In this document: piece by piece, positions 4,607 to 6,135 of the stretch
How the letters are laid out: each line of letters begins with the position of its first letter
Numbering within the stretch: position 1 is the first letter of the stretch
Source: an uncultured Lachnospiraceae bacterium
GTDB lineage: Bacteria; Bacillota; Clostridia; Lachnospirales; Lachnospiraceae
DNA: 6,135 nucleotides
Reading direction: 5' to 3'
Assembly (NCBI GenBank): GCA_947628025.1
Contig: CANQYH010000193.1
Span: 1 to 6,135 of the forward strand
Notes under the pieces: generated by a model
Told to the model about the DNA's origin: nothing
Database searches by the model: none
What the model saw: only the letters and a program-made list of their open reading frames with translations
Program-made: the position numbers and the translations under genes

Positions 4607-5371
4607 ATGCTGTGGTACGCGATACAAACTTATACGGGAAGAGAAGAAAAAATGGCAGGGATGATCCGCCGCATGGTGCCGGCAGAATGCGCAGGGGAAT
4701 GCTTTGTGCCGTATTTTGAGCAGCTGCATTGTTGGCACCAGCAGAACCAGATCCGCGTGCTGCGGCTGTTCCCCGGCTACCTTTTCCTCTCCTCAGACGA
4801 CATTGAAAGCCTCTTCCAGCGTCTGAAAATGGTCCCGGCCATGTCGAAGATCATAACGGCCGGGGAATTTGAATTTATTCCGATGTATGACGGGGAAGCG
4901 GAATTCCTCCTGCAGATGATGGATCCCGATCATATCGTGCGCCTGACCTATGTGGCGACCGATGGAAAGAACCATGTGTCGTACATGTCCGGGCCGCTGG
5001 AAAAGTGCCGGGACTCTATCCGGAATTATCAGTTCAAGAAGCGGTTTGCCCAGGTTCAGCTGCGGATCGCCGGGCAGGAGAAGACAGCGCGCGTGGGGAT
5101 CATCCTGAACGACGACGTGCGCCGGGAGATGGCATACGGGAAAGTGGAAGCCCCGGTCTGTACCCCGGAAAGATATCAGGCGTCCACCCAGAAGAAGCCG
5201 TTGATCGATCTTGCGCCGGGGGACAGAGTGGCGGTCATCGAGGGGGCCTTTGAGGGAAATGTGGCTGCCGTCAGCCAGGTAAAGAGCAGCGACGTTCTGC
5301 TCCCAGTGCATATGTTCGGAAGAGATATTTTAGTGGAAGTACCGATGGTAAGCGTGAAAAAGCTGGCGTGA
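4607..5371 (+). CDS. NusG-family specialised antiterminator, LoaP-like (NGN + KOW)
   Basis: 254 residues, start ATG 4607 with AGGAG at 4591-4595. The N-terminus MLWYAIQTYTGREEKM and the FPGYLFL motif (55-61), followed by LKMVPAMSKII, are the NGN domain, which in NusG relatives contacts RNA polymerase. The C-terminus (about 200-254, LAPGDRVAVIEGAFEGN, then VHMFGRDILVEV) aligns well with the KOW domain of NusG. Between them are SGPLEKCRDSIRNYQFKKRFA, a segment shared with LoaP-type proteins, and a linker of about 20 residues (roughly 178-199). At 254 residues it is clearly longer than housekeeping NusG (about 180). It is not linked to secE or rpl genes, so it is a specialised paralog. LoaP-type proteins modify transcription elongation in long biosynthetic or exopolysaccharide operons; the target here is presumably downstream. 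Naming it LoaP is inference. Confidence 0.85.
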   Translation: MLWYAIQTYTGREEKMAGMIRRMVPAECAGECFVPYFEQLHCWHQQNQIRVLRLFPGYLFLSSDDIESLFQRLKMVPAMSKIITAGEFEFIPMYDGEAEFLLQMMDPDHIVRLTYVATDGKNHVSYMSGPLEKCRDSIRNYQFKKRFAQVQLRIAGQEKTARVGIILNDDVRREMAYGKVEAPVCTPERYQASTQKKPLIDLAPGDRVAVIEGAFEGNVAAVSQVKSSDVLLPVHMFGRDILVEVPMVSVKKLA

Positions 5372-5485
5372 GGCACATGAAAAAATGCTGGCTAAGTTGT
5401 GAAGCGATTGAGCCGGGAAATTATTAAGCCGAGAAATGAATTGGAAATGATCATGGCAGGGAAACCGACGAAAGGAGGAAAACGA

Positions 5486-6135
5486 ATGCTTTGGTATAAA
5501 CTGAAAACCTGGTATGGCGGGGAGGAAGCGCTGGTGAAAGAAATCCGGCGGACCGTCCCGCCTTATCTGTATAAAGATGTATTTGTAATTTATAACGAAC
5601 GGAACCTGAGGCGGCAACAGCAAAGCGTAATCGAGCTGGAGCCGCTTTTTAAAGGCTGCGTTTTTCTTACCTGCGAGGATACGGAACCCCTGTTCCGCCG
5701 CCTGGAGAAGATCCCTGCGATATCCCGGCTGATCGCCACCGGATATTTGTCCATGTTCCCGCTGATGGAACGGGACGCCAGGTTCCTGGAAGCGATCTCC
5801 GGCGAAGACCATGTGGTGCACATCTCATACATCCTGCGCGAGTCCGCGGGGAGCGCCTATTGCCGGGTCTACGGGCCGCTGGAGTACCTGCTGGACGGCG
5901 TCGAGAAGATCCGCTTCTCCAGCCGGTTCGCGAAGACGCATAAAAAGCTGTGGGGAGAGGACACGGTGATTCCGCTGGGGATCCTGCTGGATGTGGATGT
6001 GAACGCGAAGACTTTTTATAACGGGGTTGAGACGGTGACTGCCCCGCCGAAGGCAGACCATTGTACAATCCTGGAGGTCAGAAAAGACGATACAGGAAAA
6101 AACACATACCGGGTGTGCGAGACTGTGACAATGAT
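5486..6135 (+). CDS. Second, diverged NusG/LoaP-like paralog, 3' end beyond the window
   Basis: The frame is open from ATG 5486 to the right edge (216 complete codons, no stop). AAAGGAGG at 5471-5478 is an excellent ribosome binding site 7 nt before the ATG. It aligns with the preceding gene without gaps over the first 61 residues, about 40% identical by eye: shared MLWY, IRR, VP, FV, LF.G..FL. The similarity continues through FRRLEKIPAISRLIA, DHVVHISYI, GPLE and LGILLDVDV. Two signature residues differ: the FPGY motif reads FKGC (55-58). After residue 175 the sequence no longer resembles its neighbour, and no KOW motif (PGDxV...G.F.G) has appeared by residue 216, whereas the first paralog's KOW begins at 200. 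The 114-base gap before it has no terminator, so the two are probably co-transcribed. It could be a modified antiterminator, an antagonist of the first protein, or a decaying duplicate. Confidence 0.75.
   Translation, partial: MLWYKLKTWYGGEEALVKEIRRTVPPYLYKDVFVIYNERNLRRQQQSVIELEPLFKGCVFLTCEDTEPLFRRLEKIPAISRLIATGYLSMFPLMERDARFLEAISGEDHVVHISYILRESAGSAYCRVYGPLEYLLDGVEKIRFSSRFAKTHKKLWGEDTVIPLGILLDVDVNAKTFYNGVETVTAPPKADHCTILEVRKDDTGKNTYRVCETVTM

Noticed and set aside
5377..5427. 16-codon open frame (MKKCWLSCEAIEPGNY) between the two NusG-like genes
   Set aside because: No ribosome binding site, very short, and no similarity to known leader peptides. It is a chance frame in a spacer.

Overview
The window looks like a chromosomal segment of a fairly GC-rich gut-type Clostridia, most likely Lachnospiraceae. 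That placement is inferred from gene content: an NfnAB-type electron-bifurcating transhydrogenase pair, an Rpn/PD-(D/E)XK transposase-nuclease of the kind abundant in that family, repeat-rich intergenic DNA, and LoaP-like NusG paralogs. All five protein-coding genes lie on the + strand. The first is cut by the left edge and the last by the right edge.

Layout. (1) 2-1935 is a GC-rich metabolic pair: the C-terminal part of NfnA (FAD/NAD and [2Fe-2S] subunit) overlapping by 4 bp with nfnB/gltA (two [4Fe-4S] clusters, FAD, NADPH site). Together they would exchange electrons between NADH, ferredoxin and NADPH. (2) 1936-2422 is non-coding and holds a strong symmetric hairpin terminator (2246-2286) and a good promoter (2354-2382). 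(3) 2423-3418 is an AT-richer Rpn-family nuclease/transposase gene. It is followed at once by a second promoter-like sequence (3425-3453) and a bidirectional terminator (3483-3519). (4) 3520-4300 has no credible gene. It is packed with repeats: a run of three hairpins, a 27-nt near-palindrome present in two inverted copies 549 bp apart, 12-nt tandem units, a 35-nt direct repeat and two TTTTCC-N12-GGAAAA hairpins. (5) About 4300-4606 looks like a structured 5' leader, with competing hairpins and a duplicated GGCG(T/A)AGCC element. (6) 4607-6135 carries two tandem, diverged NusG/LoaP-like genes. The first is a complete NGN+KOW protein. The second has lost the FPGY signature and shows no KOW domain before the window ends.

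How the parts may work together. The nfn pair is ordinary central redox metabolism and is insulated by the 2246-2286 terminator. The Rpn gene is a self-contained mobile-type unit with its own promoter and terminator. The NusG-like pair probably heads a long operon to the right (exopolysaccharide or specialised-metabolite clusters are usual for LoaP-type proteins). The leader in front of it is a candidate for antitermination or attenuation control. The most interesting items are the NusG paralog pair with its leader, and the dense repeat region. No CRISPR array, tRNA or rRNA was seen.
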